Positions 46,338 through 55,116 of a stretch of 64,000 bases of DNA are shown one piece after another (the first letter of the stretch is position 1; the number at the start of each line of letters is the position of its first letter). The stretch lies in the NCBI RefSeq assembly GCF_001477495.1, contig NZ_LDTF01000007.1, positions 124,001 through 188,000 of the forward strand, in the 5' to 3' direction. Source of the DNA: Sphingomonas yabuuchiae. Its GTDB lineage: Bacteria; Pseudomonadota; Alphaproteobacteria; Sphingomonadales; Sphingomonadaceae. A program made the translations under genes and the position numbers. A model generated the notes under the pieces. That model had not been told where the DNA came from. It saw only the letters and a list, made by a program, of their open reading frames with translations, and searched no databases.

Positions 46338-47660
46338 ATGGCTACCGACTTTTTCGCCGACATCCCGACGATCCGCTATGAAGGCCCGGACAGCGAGAAC
46401 GAGCTCGCCTACCGTTTCTATGACAAGAACCGCGTCGTGCTGGGCAAGACGATGGAGGAGCATCTCCGCTTCGCCGCCTGCTTCTGGCACACCTTCTGCT
46501 GGCCGGGGTCGGACGTGTTCGGCGGCGGCACCTTCAACCGCCCCTGGCATGCGGGCGCCAACGACAGCGCCGCCGCCGCGCAGAAGCGGGAAGTGGCGTT
46601 CGACTTCTTCTCGAAGCTGGACGTGCCCTATTACTGCTTCCACGACGTCGACGTGATGGCCGATGCGCAGGGCGTCGCCGAGCATCGCCGTTACTTCGCC
46701 GAAGCGGTCGATCACCTTGAAAAGCTCCAGGCCTCGTCGGGCCGTAAGCTGCTCTGGGGTACCGCCAACCTGTTCAGCCATCCGCGCTTCGCCGCCGGTG
46801 GCGCGACGAACCCGGACCCCGAAGTCTATGCGTTCGGCGCGATGCAGGTCCGCGACGCGCTGGAAGCGACGCATCGCCTGGGCGGCGCGAACTATGTGCT
46901 GTGGGGCGGTCGCGAGGGCTATGAGACGCTGCTCAACACCAACATGAAGCGCGAACTCGACAATCTGGGCCGCTTCCTGAGCCTCGTCGTCGAGCACAAG
47001 CACAAAATCGGCTTCAACGGCACCATCCTGATCGAGCCGAAGCCGCACGAGCCGACCAAGCACCAGTATGACTTCGATACGGCGACCGTGTACGGCTTCC
47101 TCAAGGCCTATGGCCTCGAGAACGAAGTGAAGGTCAATATCGAGGCAAACCACGCCACGCTGGCCGGCCACACCTTCGAGCATGAGATCGCGACCGCTGG
47201 GGCCCTGGGCATCTTCGGGTCGATCGACGCCAATCGCGGCGACCACCAGAATGGCTGGGATACGGACCAGTTCCCCAACTCGGTCGAGGAACTGACGCTC
47301 GCCGTGCTGGAGATCATCCGGGCGGGCGGCTTTACCACCGGCGGCTTCAACTTCGACGCCAAGGTGCGTCGCCAGTCGATGGACGCGGTCGATCTGTTCC
47401 ACGGCCATGTCGGCGGGATCGACGTGGTGGCCAAGGGCCTGCTCAACGCCGCCGCGCTGATCGAGGACGGCCGTCTCGATGCGATCAAGTCCGAACGTTA
47501 TGCCGGTTGGGACGGTGATTTCGGCCAGAAGGTCGGTGGTCTCGACCTCGCCGGCATCGCGGACCTCGCGGAGCAACAGGCGATCGATCCGAAGCCCCGT
47601 TCGGGCCGTCAGGAGCGGATCGAGAACCTCGTCAACCGGATCGTCCATTCGGGCAAATAA
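46338..47660 (+). CDS. xylA: xylose isomerase
   Basis: A 440-residue metal-dependent isomerase converting D-xylose to D-xylulose. It is of the longer (class II) type. The catalytic His is in CFHDVDVM, the metal ligands include Glu in [13 protein letters not shown] and the segments [14 protein letters not shown] and [17 protein letters not shown] are strongly conserved. The GAGGA ribosome binding site lies inside the xylB end. Together with XylB it shows use of the isomerase route for xylose; no Weimberg pathway gene is in the window. Confidence 0.97.
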   Translation: MATDFFADIPTIRYEGPDSENELAYRFYDKNRVVLGKTMEEHLRFAACFWHTFCWPGSDVFGGGTFNRPWHAGANDSAAAAQKREVAFDFFSKLDVPYYCFHDVDVMADAQGVAEHRRYFAEAVDHLEKLQASSGRKLLWGTANLFSHPRFAAGGATNPDPEVYAFGAMQVRDALEATHRLGGANYVLWGGREGYETLLNTNMKRELDNLGRFLSLVVEHKHKIGFNGTILIEPKPHEPTKHQYDFDTATVYGFLKAYGLENEVKVNIEANHATLAGHTFEHEIATAGALGIFGSIDANRGDHQNGWDTDQFPNSVEELTLAVLEIIRAGGFTTGGFNFDAKVRRQSMDAVDLFHGHVGGIDVVAKGLLNAAALIEDGRLDAIKSERYAGWDGDFGQKVGGLDLAGIADLAEQQAIDPKPRSGRQERIENLVNRIVHSGK

Positions 47661-47699
47661 GGCGGGCCGGGCCGGGGTTTTCGGCCCGCTTCACATACG

Positions 47700-47738
47700 A
47701 AAAGGGGCGCGTCCGTTGGTTCGGATGCGCCCCTTTTT
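47700..47738 (+). terminator. terminator of the GH43-xylB-xylA operon
   Basis: An 11-bp stem AAAAGGGGCGC/GCGCCCCTTTT extended by GTCC/GGAT-type pairing, followed by T residues. A second GC-rich hairpin (GCGGGCC/GGCCCGC) sits just before it, after the xylA stop. Confidence 0.92.
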
Positions 47739-47756
47739 GTTGGCCGGGTGACGTTG

Positions 47757-47819
47757 CCTTCGACTTCGCTCAGGTAGGGATGAATACTACACCCCGTTCG
47801 GCCTGAGCGAAGTCGAAGG
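47757..47819. repeat. REP-like palindromic element
   Basis: Perfect 18-bp arms CCTTCGACTTCGCTCAGG and CCTGAGCGAAGTCGAAGG separated by 27 nt. The arm sequence is one I associate with dispersed intergenic repeats in sphingomonad genomes. It lies between xylA and the convergent aminotransferase gene. Confidence 0.75.
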
Positions 47820-47865
47820 CCAAGGAACCCCCGCCGCCCCGAGCGAACGGCGGGATAGCCCCAGA

Positions 47866-49056
47866 TTACGCGACTCCGTTCGCCACCATATCCCGCAGCG
47901 CCTCATGGAAGGTCGCGACCGCCGCCATGTTGAACCCGGCGATGTTGATCCGGCCCGACCCGGCCATATAGATGGCATGACGATCGCGCAGCCATTCCAC
48001 CTGGCTGGGCGAGAGGGGCAGGGTGGCGAACATGCCCTTGCCATGCGCCACGGCTGCCAGATCGATCGTCCCGATCCGCCCTCCGGCGGCCAGCGCCGCA
48101 CGCAGGCTTTCGAGCCGCTGGCGCATCGTCTCAAGCTCGTCGCGCCACTCTGCGCTCAGCCCTTCGTCTTCCAGGATGATACGGACGATGGCCGCGCCGT
48201 GATCCGGCGGCATCGACCAATTGGCCCGCGCCAGCGCGAGCAGGTTGGAGAACACCGTCGCACCGCTGTCCCGGTCGGGCGCGATGGCGAACAGAGCGCC
48301 CGTCCGTTCGCGGTACAGCCCGAAATTCTTGTCGCAGGAATAGGCGAGCAGCGCCTCGGGCACCGCCGCCAATATGGTCCGCGCACCATGGGCATCGACA
48401 TCAAAGCCGTCGCCCAGCCCCTGATAGGCGAGATCGACGACCGGCAACAGCCCGCGCTCGGCGACGAGCGAAGCGATGGCGCTCCAGCCCGCTCCGTCGG
48501 GATCGATCCCGATGGGATTGTGGCAGCAGCCATGCAGCAAGACGGCATCGCCTGCACCCGCTTCGCCCAGCCCGGTCAGGAAGCCGTCAAGGTCGAAGCT
48601 CTGCGTGTTCAGGTCGAAGCAGGGAATCATGGCCGGTTCGACACCCGCCTGGCGGAAGAGCGGCGCATGGTTGGCCCAGCTCGGGCTACCGATCCAGATT
48701 CGTCCGACGCCGGAGCGTGCCAGCAGTTCGGCGGCGAGCCGCAGCGCCCCGGTGCCGCCCGGCGTCTGAAGCCCGACGACGCGCTCGGTCGCAACCGCAT
48801 CACCCAGCACCAGCGTCGCCAGCGCGCGGACGAAGCCGATATCGCCTTCCGGCCCGAGATAGGATTTGCTCGACTGTTCGTTCAGCAGACGGGCTTCGGC
48901 CGCCTTTACGGCCGTCATGACGGGCGTGCGGCCCTCCTCGTCGCGAAACACGCCGACGCCCAGGTCGATCTTGTTCGGACGCGGGTCGGCGGCGTGCTGG
49001 CCGATGATCCGCAGCAGGGGATCGTCGGGTTGGCGGGAGAGGGTGGCGAAACGCAT
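47866..49056 (-). CDS. tyrB: aromatic amino acid / aspartate aminotransferase
   Basis: A 396-residue class I PLP-dependent transaminase that exchanges amino groups between aromatic amino acids or aspartate and 2-oxoacids. The N terminus DPLLRIIGQHAADPRPNKID and LGVGVFRDEEGRTPV are typical of the AspC/TyrB group. The PLP Lys is in SCDKNFGLYRERTG, and the C-terminal substrate Arg lies in GSGRINIAGFN. Specificity between AspC and TyrB roles is not certain from sequence alone. Single gene with no operon partner. Confidence 0.9.
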   Translation of the reverse strand: MRFATLSRQPDDPLLRIIGQHAADPRPNKIDLGVGVFRDEEGRTPVMTAVKAAEARLLNEQSSKSYLGPEGDIGFVRALATLVLGDAVATERVVGLQTPGGTGALRLAAELLARSGVGRIWIGSPSWANHAPLFRQAGVEPAMIPCFDLNTQSFDLDGFLTGLGEAGAGDAVLLHGCCHNPIGIDPDGAGWSAIASLVAERGLLPVVDLAYQGLGDGFDVDAHGARTILAAVPEALLAYSCDKNFGLYRERTGALFAIAPDRDSGATVFSNLLALARANWSMPPDHGAAIVRIILEDEGLSAEWRDELETMRQRLESLRAALAAGGRIGTIDLAAVAHGKGMFATLPLSPSQVEWLRDRHAIYMAGSGRINIAGFNMAAVATFHEALRDMVANGVA

Positions 49057-49490
49057 GGCAAAGCCTCTTGGACAGAAAGGCGCGCACCATAGGGTTTCGG
49101 GATCAAAAGAAAATGACGGATGATCCGTGCCGGGACTGCGTGAGTGCGAATTCGCGTTGTCTTAAAACGTGTCTGAATGGCCGTCGAAAGCGGCGGTATC
49201 GCACCGCCTATTTCCCACGCTCTGCCCCGTTTTTCGACTTAACGCACGAAAAACGCCGGATATTGATGTGCATTATGGAGCACTGTGGACGGTTGTTCGT
49301 ACACCTTGGACACGGAAGCGTTACGACAGCACCGCTTGGTTCGTCATGACCGTGATGGCGGATCGATCCGGCGATTTGTCTCCGGTTGGGCGCTGTCCAA
49401 CCCCTTTGTACATGACCCGGTGGCGTCCGTCGCGTCATCGCTCTCGCCGCACGACCAATGGAGGCCGGTGGCAGGATGAGGAGAGTTGCG
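49057..49490. other. 434-bp intergenic region with dyad
   Basis: No credible gene. It holds the tyrB promoter on the minus strand and the promoter of the Crp/Fnr unit on the plus strand. The one clear structure is a 9-bp inverted repeat CGTTTTTCG/CGAAAAACG with a 10-nt spacer at 49228-49255, which could be an operator or terminator. A 93-codon frame across 49068-49349 has no family resemblance and no ribosome binding site. Confidence 0.5.
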
Positions 49491-49586
49491 ATGAATTTGT
49501 CTCGATCGCCGCTGCGTGCCGTGTTTCTCCTGGAATGCCCCGCCGATCGGCCGTTCTCCCTGATGACGGCGAAGGGCAAACCATGA
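49491..49586 (+). CDS. 31-residue upstream ORF coupled to the Crp/Fnr gene
   Basis: A small ORF with AGGAGAG 5 nt before its ATG, better than the site in front of the regulator gene. It encodes MNLSRSPLRAVFLLECPADR and 11 further residues, and its TGA overlaps the regulator's ATG (ATGA). It resembles a translational coupler or leader peptide. No family is recognised, and conservation is untested. Confidence 0.5.
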   Translation: MNLSRSPLRAVFLLECPADRPFSLMTAKGKP

Positions 49587-50302
49587 GTATCCCGCTTACG
49601 CGCAGCGTCCGGCCGATCGCGCCGGCGCTTCATCGCTTGTCGCGCCTCGCGCCCCTGGACCAGGCGTCGGTGCAGGCGCTTGGCGAGGCGATTGCCCGGC
49701 CCCAGCAGTTCCGGCCCCGACGCGACCTGATGGTCGAGGGGCGCGATATCGCCAGCCCGCATCTGATCCTGTCGGGATGGGCGGCGCGCGTGCGTATCCT
49801 GCTCGACGGGCGGCGGCAGTTCCTCAACTTCCTGCTGCCCGGTGACGTGGTCGGGCTCTATCATCACCGACGCCCGGTGGCGCCGACCAGCATCATCACC
49901 CTGACCGAGGTCACGACCTGCGCTCCGCCCGAGCCGGGCACGCTGCCCGCGCTCGACGAAACCTATGCGATCGCCCATGCGATGGACGAGGCCTATCTGC
50001 TGGCCCAGATCGCGCGGCTGGGGCGGATGAACGCCATGGAGCGGATCGGCGACCTGATGCTTGAACTCCATGAGCGTCTGGAACTCAGCGAAATGACCCA
50101 TGGGCGCAGCTTCGACCTGCCGATCACGCAGGAGACGCTGGCCGATGCGCTCGGCCTGACGGCCGTGCATGTGAACCGCATGCTCCAGGCCGCACGGCGG
50201 GCGGGTGACCTGATCTGGTCGTCGCGATCGATGACCATTCCCGACCCCAAGGCCCTGGCGCGCAAGGTCGGTCGTGCCCCGATCCGGGTGACGGCGGGTT
50301 GA
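49583..50302 (+). CDS. Crp/Fnr family transcription regulator
   Basis: A 239-residue regulator with a cyclic-nucleotide-binding-type beta-barrel (about residues 25-125, RDLMVEGRDIASPHLILSGW and FLNFLLPGDVVGLY), a dimer helix and a C-terminal winged helix (ITQETLADALGLTAVHVNRM). The N terminus has no cysteine cluster, so it is not an oxygen-sensing 4Fe-4S FNR. The start overlaps a 31-codon upstream ORF. A perfect FNR-type box lies 14 bp after its stop, in front of the next operon, which it may control. Confidence 0.9.
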   Translation: MSIPLTRSVRPIAPALHRLSRLAPLDQASVQALGEAIARPQQFRPRRDLMVEGRDIASPHLILSGWAARVRILLDGRRQFLNFLLPGDVVGLYHHRRPVAPTSIITLTEVTTCAPPEPGTLPALDETYAIAHAMDEAYLLAQIARLGRMNAMERIGDLMLELHERLELSEMTHGRSFDLPITQETLADALGLTAVHVNRMLQAARRAGDLIWSSRSMTIPDPKALARKVGRAPIRVTAG

Positions 50303-50315
50303 TCGAACGGATCAG

Positions 50316-50329
50316 TTGATATGCATCAA
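50316..50329. promoter_or_regulatory. perfect FNR/FixK-type box
   Basis: TTGATATGCATCAA matches TTGAT-N4-ATCAA exactly. It sits between the Crp/Fnr gene and the SRPBCC-ADH-SDR-ferritin-like operon, 80 bp before the first start codon, a normal place for an activator site. Confidence 0.7.
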
Positions 50330-50409
50330 GATATTGTAAAAACGTGATAAAATAAGGAACATCGCGCCTCATCCAACGCTGTCCGGGCAAGGAATGAGGA
50401 GAAAGGCTT

Positions 50410-51000
50410 ATGCCGGACATCGCCGACAGACCCTATGACGACGCGCCCGTCTCGACATCCAAGGACCAGGACGCCGCCGTCAGGATCGCCACCGCCGAGG
50501 CGGTCGAGGATCGTGGAGACAGCTTCGCCGGATGGGCGGTGACGATCAATCGCCCATCCGCCGAACTCTATGCCTGGTGGCGCGACTTTTCCAATCTCGC
50601 CAGCGTGATGGAGAATGTCGAGGCCATCGACGTGCTTGACGACAAGCGTTCGCACTGGACCGTCAAGGCGCCGGGCGGCACCCATGTCGAATGGGATGCG
50701 ATCGTCACCGAGGAGCGTGAGGGCGAACTGATCGCCTGGGCCTCGGCGGAAGGGGCGGATGTCGCCAATTCGGGCCGCGTGACCTTTCGCGACGCGGGCG
50801 CGCGGGGCACGGTCGTCACCGCGACTATCCTCTACGATCCGCCTGCTGGTGTGATCGGCAAGCTGGTCGCCAAGCTGTTCCAGCGCGAACCCAATATCCA
50901 GGTTCGCCGCGACCTCGCCCGCTTCAAGCAGCTGATGGAAACCGGCGAGGTCGCCACCAATGCGATGAACCCCAAACAGCGTGAGGAGCAGGCCGCATGA
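50410..51000 (+). CDS. SRPBCC family (polyketide cyclase/dehydrase-like) protein
   Basis: A 196-residue protein with a START/SRPBCC hydrophobic-cavity fold at about residues 45-170 ([20 protein letters not shown], then [20 protein letters not shown]). AGGAGAAAGG precedes the ATG. Its stop overlaps the dehydrogenase ATG by 4 nt. Similar proteins accompany ADH, SDR and DUF892 genes in stress-related clusters of alphaproteobacteria, but ligand and role are unknown. Confidence 0.82.
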   Translation: MPDIADRPYDDAPVSTSKDQDAAVRIATAEAVEDRGDSFAGWAVTINRPSAELYAWWRDFSNLASVMENVEAIDVLDDKRSHWTVKAPGGTHVEWDAIVTEEREGELIAWASAEGADVANSGRVTFRDAGARGTVVTATILYDPPAGVIGKLVAKLFQREPNIQVRRDLARFKQLMETGEVATNAMNPKQREEQAA

Positions 51001-52172
51001 AGGCGCTGACCTGGCATGGCAAGCATGACGTCCGCATCGACAATGTCGACGACCCGGAAATCGTCAATCCGCGCGACGCGATCATCAAGGTGACGGCGAC
51101 CGCCATCTGCGGTTCCGACCTCCACCTCTATGACGGCTATATCCCGACGATGCAGTCGGGTGACATTCTGGGCCATGAATTCATGGGCGAGGTGGTTGAG
51201 ACGGGATCGGGCTCGACGCTGAAAAAGGGGCAGAAGGTCGTGGTGCCGTTCACCATCGCCTGCGGCTCCTGCTATCATTGCGGCAAGCATCAATATTCCG
51301 GCTGCGAGAACGGCAACCCGGCCGACAATCAGGATATCGCGCGCGAGCTGTACGGCCATCCGATGGCCGCGCTGTTCGGCTACAGCCATATGACCGGCGG
51401 CTATGCGGGCGGACAGGCGGAATATGTCCGTGTGCCGTTCAGCGACACCGGGCCGATCGTCATCCCGGACGGGGTGGAGGACGAGAAGGTGCTGTTCCTC
51501 TCCGATATCCTGCCCACCGGTTGGATGGCGGCGGAAAATGCCGAGATCGAGCCGGGCGATACGGTCGCCGTCTGGGGCTGCGGACCGGTCGGGCTGTTCG
51601 CGGTTCAATCCGCCTTCCTGATGGGGGCTGAGCGGGTGATCGCGATCGACCATTTCCCGCACCGGCTGGAGCTGGCGCGCAAGTTCGGCGCGGAGACGAT
51701 CAACTATGAACAGACCGCGACCTATGACGCGCTGATGCAGATGACCGGCGGGATCGGTCCCGACGCGGTCATCGACTCGGTCGGGTTGGAGGCGCACGGG
51801 CTGTTCGTCGACAATGCGATCGATCAGATCAAGGCGTCGACCTTCCTCGGCACCGATCGCATCCATGCTATTCGCCAGGCGATCATCGCCTGCCGCAAGG
51901 GCGGCCGCGTATCGATGCCCGCCGTTTATGGCGGCTTTGTCGACAAGTTTCCGCTGGGCGCGGTGATGCAGAAGGGGCTGACCCTCAAGACCGGACAGAC
52001 CCATGTCCAGCATTATCTGCCCGGCCTGCTCGACGCGATCATGGAGGGGAAGATCGATACGACCTTCCTGATCTCGCACCGGATGCCGCTGGAACAGGCG
52101 CCGGAGGGGTATCGCATGTTCCACGACCAGCAGAACGAAGTGACCAAGATCGTGCTGAAGCCCGGTCAATAA
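50997..52172 (+). CDS. zinc-dependent alcohol dehydrogenase (formaldehyde dehydrogenase-like)
   Basis: A 391-residue medium-chain dehydrogenase. Catalytic zinc ligands are Cys in [14 protein letters not shown] and His in GHEFMGEVV. Structural zinc cysteines are in [15 protein letters not shown]. The NAD-binding motif is [12 protein letters not shown]. Length and the [12 protein letters not shown] wording resemble glutathione-independent formaldehyde dehydrogenase-like enzymes; the true substrate is open. Second gene of the operon behind the FNR-type box. Confidence 0.9.
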   Translation: MKALTWHGKHDVRIDNVDDPEIVNPRDAIIKVTATAICGSDLHLYDGYIPTMQSGDILGHEFMGEVVETGSGSTLKKGQKVVVPFTIACGSCYHCGKHQYSGCENGNPADNQDIARELYGHPMAALFGYSHMTGGYAGGQAEYVRVPFSDTGPIVIPDGVEDEKVLFLSDILPTGWMAAENAEIEPGDTVAVWGCGPVGLFAVQSAFLMGAERVIAIDHFPHRLELARKFGAETINYEQTATYDALMQMTGGIGPDAVIDSVGLEAHGLFVDNAIDQIKASTFLGTDRIHAIRQAIIACRKGGRVSMPAVYGGFVDKFPLGAVMQKGLTLKTGQTHVQHYLPGLLDAIMEGKIDTTFLISHRMPLEQAPEGYRMFHDQQNEVTKIVLKPGQ

Positions 52173-52183
52173 GGAGCCACGCC

Positions 52184-52966
52184 ATGGCAGAGAAATTCGC
52201 AATCGTGACGGGTGCCTCGACCGGCATCGGCTATCATCTGGCGGCTTGTGCCGCGCGGGACGGCTATGACCTGCTGATCGTCGCAGACGAGCCCGCCATC
52301 CACACCGCCGCCAGCAAGCTGTCCGCCAAGGGCGCGCAGGTCCAGGCGGTCGAAGCAGACCTGTCGACCCTCGAGGGCGTCGATACGCTGCTTGCCGCCG
52401 CCGAGGGCCGGACCATCGACGTGTTGTGCGCCAATGCGGGCAACAGCAAGGGCGGGGCGTTCCTCGACCAGCAGGTCAAGGACTGGCGGCGCTCGGTCGA
52501 CACCAACGTCACCGGCACGGTCTATCTGCTCCAGCATGTGCTGTCGGCGATGGTGCGGCGCGGTGAGGGGAAGGTGTTGGTGACGGGATCGATCGTCGGC
52601 TTCATCCCCGGCCCGTTCAACGCCATCTACAACGCGACCAAGGCGTTCATCGACAATTTCACCGAGGCGCTGCGCAACGAGCTGAAGGATGCAAAGGGCG
52701 TGACCCTGACCACCCTGATGCCGGGGCCGACCGACACCGAATTCTTCGCCCGCGCCGACATGCTCGACACCAATGTCGGCCAGAGCAAGAAGGACGATCC
52801 CGCCGAGGTCGCCCAAAAGGGCTGGGATGCGATGCAGGCGGGTGAGGGGCACATCACCACCGGCCTGAAGAACAAGCTGCAGGTCGCAGGCTCGGGCGTC
52901 GTGCCCCAGTCGGTCCTGGCCGAAGCGCACCGCAAGATCGCCGAGCCCGACTCGGCCGAACGCTGA
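52184..52966 (+). CDS. SDR family oxidoreductase
   Basis: A 260-residue short-chain dehydrogenase with TGASTGIG cofactor motif, NAGN at the fourth strand, Ser in VTGSIVGF and the catalytic YNATK. The ribosome binding site AAGGAG precedes the ATG. It follows the ADH gene by 11 nt. Substrate unknown; the operon context suggests detoxification of aldehydes or general stress. Confidence 0.88.
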   Translation: MAEKFAIVTGASTGIGYHLAACAARDGYDLLIVADEPAIHTAASKLSAKGAQVQAVEADLSTLEGVDTLLAAAEGRTIDVLCANAGNSKGGAFLDQQVKDWRRSVDTNVTGTVYLLQHVLSAMVRRGEGKVLVTGSIVGFIPGPFNAIYNATKAFIDNFTEALRNELKDAKGVTLTTLMPGPTDTEFFARADMLDTNVGQSKKDDPAEVAQKGWDAMQAGEGHITTGLKNKLQVAGSGVVPQSVLAEAHRKIAEPDSAER

Positions 52967-52989
52967 ACCACCCCATCAGGAGACGGATC

Positions 52990-53508
52990 ATGGGCCTGTT
53001 TACCAAGGACATCGCGACGCTGAACGACCTGTTCGTCCATCAGCTTCAGGACATCTACTACGCCGAGCATCAGATTACCAAGGCGCTGCCCAAGATGATC
53101 GACAAGGCGACCGACCCGCAGCTCAAGGCCGGGTTCGAGCAGCATCTGCGCGAAACCGAAGGGCAAATCCGGCGACTGGAACAGGTGTTCGAAATGCATG
53201 GCGAAACGCCCAAGGCGGTCACCTGCCCGGCGATCGACGGCATCATCAAGGAAGCCAATGAGGTTGCGGGCGAGGTCGCCGACAAGCGGGTGCTCGACGC
53301 CGCGCTGATCGCCGCTGCACAGGCCGTCGAGCATTATGAGATTGCGCGTTACGGCACGCTGGTATCCTGGGCGCGCCAGTTGGGCCGCAGCGACTGTGCG
53401 GCGATCCTCGACGAGACGCTGGCCGAGGAAAAGGCGACCGACGAAAAGCTCACCGGCATGGCCGAGGGCGGTGCGAATGCGGCGGCGGAGGCTGCCCAGC
53501 CCGCCTGA
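52990..53508 (+). CDS. ferritin-like DUF892 protein (YciE/YciF family)
   Basis: A 172-residue four-helix bundle protein of the DUF892 family, related to YciE and YciF. The start LNDLFVHQLQDIYYAEHQIT and the second-half helix AQAVEHYEIARYGTLVSWAR carry the Glu/His residues of the di-iron-like site. The C-terminal tail is Ala-rich. AGGAGACGG lies upstream of the ATG. Family members are induced by stress, but no reaction is known. Last gene of the four-gene operon. Confidence 0.88.
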   Translation: MGLFTKDIATLNDLFVHQLQDIYYAEHQITKALPKMIDKATDPQLKAGFEQHLRETEGQIRRLEQVFEMHGETPKAVTCPAIDGIIKEANEVAGEVADKRVLDAALIAAAQAVEHYEIARYGTLVSWARQLGRSDCAAILDETLAEEKATDEKLTGMAEGGANAAAEAAQPA

Positions 53509-53514
53509 GGTCAG

Positions 53515-53550
53515 GGCACTGCCGTCGGCGCCCTTCCCGGCGGCGGTGCC
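53515..53550. terminator. bidirectional GC-rich hairpin
   Basis: A 10-bp stem GGCACTGCCG/CGGCGGTGCC (one T-G pair) between the convergent DUF892 and ZIP genes; no T run, so Rho-independent action is probable rather than certain. Confidence 0.55.
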
Positions 53551-53562
53551 CCAAAGCTCGCG

Positions 53563-54273
53563 TCAGTGGGCGAAGTGCGTCACGCCCAGCATCAGCGCGA
53601 TACCGGCCAGGGTCGCGACACTGGTCCGAAGCCGCGGATCGAGCGACTGGCTGCGCGGCACGAGTTCACATGCGCCGATATAGAGGAAAATCCCCGCGAA
53701 CAGCGCCATGAGCGGGGCCAACATCCCCGCCGGGATCGACAGCCCCAGGCCGATCAGGACACCCAGCATCGGGGCACCGCCGTTCAGCACCAGCCAACGC
53801 CGCGCCGCCGCTTCCGACCGCGCCGCCAGGCTGAGGCTCACGGTATTGACGCCGTCCGCCACGTCATGGGTCAGCACGGCCAGCGCGATCATCCAGCCCG
53901 CCGCCGTATCGATCTGGAACGCGATACCGATGCCCAGCCCGTCCATCAGGCTGTGCAGGCAGAGCATGGCCGGACCCAGATCCCCCCGCCATGACGCGGC
54001 CGCCGCGCGCGGTATCCGGGCAAGCACCCGGTCGAGCAGCATATAGCCGCCAAGCCCCAAGGCGCTGAACGCCATCATCGCGCGGATCGTCCAGCGGTCG
54101 CCCGCCAGCTCCAGGGCCTCGGGCACCAGATCGAACAATGCCACGCCGACCACGATCCCGGCGGTCACGCCCAGCACCAGTCCGATGCGGTGACGCAGCC
54201 GCAGGGCAAGCAGCCCGCCCGCCAGCGTGGCGAGCATGGCGGCAAAGCCGAAGGCGAGGGGAACCAGGGTCAT
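53563..54273 (-). CDS. ZIP family metal transporter
   Basis: A 236-residue inner membrane protein with about eight helices that would bring divalent metals such as zinc into the cytoplasm. The two metal-binding helices are visible as LHSLMDGLGIGIAFQID and LTHDVADGVNTVSLSL. Metal specificity cannot be read. A dyad at 54346-54376 lies upstream and could be a metal-regulator site. Confidence 0.88.
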   Translation of the reverse strand: MTLVPLAFGFAAMLATLAGGLLALRLRHRIGLVLGVTAGIVVGVALFDLVPEALELAGDRWTIRAMMAFSALGLGGYMLLDRVLARIPRAAAASWRGDLGPAMLCLHSLMDGLGIGIAFQIDTAAGWMIALAVLTHDVADGVNTVSLSLAARSEAAARRWLVLNGGAPMLGVLIGLGLSIPAGMLAPLMALFAGIFLYIGACELVPRSQSLDPRLRTSVATLAGIALMLGVTHFAH

Positions 54274-54345
54274 GAAAGCGTCCGCACGACAAGAGCGACG
54301 GAAAGAGGGTGCGGCATCGTCGACCCATGAACCAACCCATGAGAC

Positions 54346-54376
54346 GATACAAGGTCACATTTATGCAACCTGTATC
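54346..54376. promoter_or_regulatory. dyad upstream of the ZIP transporter gene
   Basis: GATACAAGGT and ACCTGTATC are complementary apart from one unpaired A and are separated by 12 nt. No T run follows on either strand. The position, 73 bp before the ZIP start and after cysQ, fits an operator. Confidence 0.4.
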
Positions 54377-54384
54377 GATCCGCC

Positions 54385-55116
54385 TCAGCCCCGCGCGATC
54401 GCCTCCAGCACGGTCGCCGCCACTTCATGTCGACAGATCAGCAGATCGGGCAGCAGGGGGTTCTGGCAATTATAGACCAACGGGCTGCCGTCGATGCGCG
54501 ACGCGTGAAATCCGGCCGCCAGCGCGACGGCGGCGGGGGCGCAATTGTCCCATTCATATTGCCCGCCGTCATGCAGATAGACATCGGCGCGGCCCTCGAC
54601 CACCGCCATCGCCTTGGCGCCCGCCGAACCCATGGGGATCATGATCGCCCCCAGCCGTTCGCCGACGCAAGCCGCGATATCGGGTGCGCGGCTGCGACTG
54701 ACGACAACACGAAGGCCCGCCGGGCAGGGAGGATGCTTGGGAGGCAGGTCGTCGGTCGCAAAGACCTGATCGCGGTCGGGCACCGACACCGCGCCGAGGG
54801 CCGGACGGCCGTCGATGGCGAGGCCGATATGCACCGCCCATTCGCTCGACCCGCTGGCATATTCGCGCGTGCCGTCGAGCGGGTCGACGATCCAGACGCG
54901 GCTGGCGGCGCAGCGCGCGCGGTCGTCGACCGACTCTTCCGACAGGATGAAGTCGTCGGGCCGGGCAGCGCGCAGCCGATCGAGGATCAGCGTGTTGGCG
55001 TCCCGGTCGCCCAGCGCGCCCAGCGCCTTGCCCTCCAGCCCGCTCGATGCGCGAAGGGACTTGAGCAGTTCGCCCGCCTCGATGGCGACCGAGCGAGCCA
55101 GTTCGGCGTCGGTCAC
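54385..55116 (-). CDS. cysQ: 3'(2'),5'-bisphosphate nucleotidase CysQ
   Basis: A 243-residue inositol-monophosphatase-fold enzyme that removes the 3'-phosphate from PAP/PAPS, keeping sulfate assimilation running. The metal motifs are [22 protein letters not shown] and the C-terminal [19 protein letters not shown]. The start overlaps the end of cysNC by 4 nt, making a cysD-cysNC-cysQ operon. Confidence 0.93.
   Translation of the reverse strand: MTDAELARSVAIEAGELLKSLRASSGLEGKALGALGDRDANTLILDRLRAARPDDFILSEESVDDRARCAASRVWIVDPLDGTREYASGSSEWAVHIGLAIDGRPALGAVSVPDRDQVFATDDLPPKHPPCPAGLRVVVSRSRAPDIAACVGERLGAIMIPMGSAGAKAMAVVEGRADVYLHDGGQYEWDNCAPAAVALAAGFHASRIDGSPLVYNCQNPLLPDLLICRHEVAATVLEAIARG

Noticed and set aside
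43622..46363. 913-codon minus-strand frame
   Set aside because: Antisense to GH43 and xylB, both of which have complete catalytic motifs.
22866..47660. SusC/SusD-type Bacteroidetes polysaccharide locus
   Set aside because: There is no SusD-like lipoprotein, and the receptors, operator type and gene set are proteobacterial.
49068..49349. 93-codon ORF upstream of the Crp/Fnr unit
   Set aside because: Overlaps the start of tyrB on the other strand, mixed composition, no start signal and no recognisable domain.
50356..50380. EcfG-type general stress promoter (GGAAC ... GTT) before the SRPBCC operon
   Set aside because: GGAAC is present but no GTT lies at the required 16-17 nt spacing; the FNR-type box is the better supported signal.
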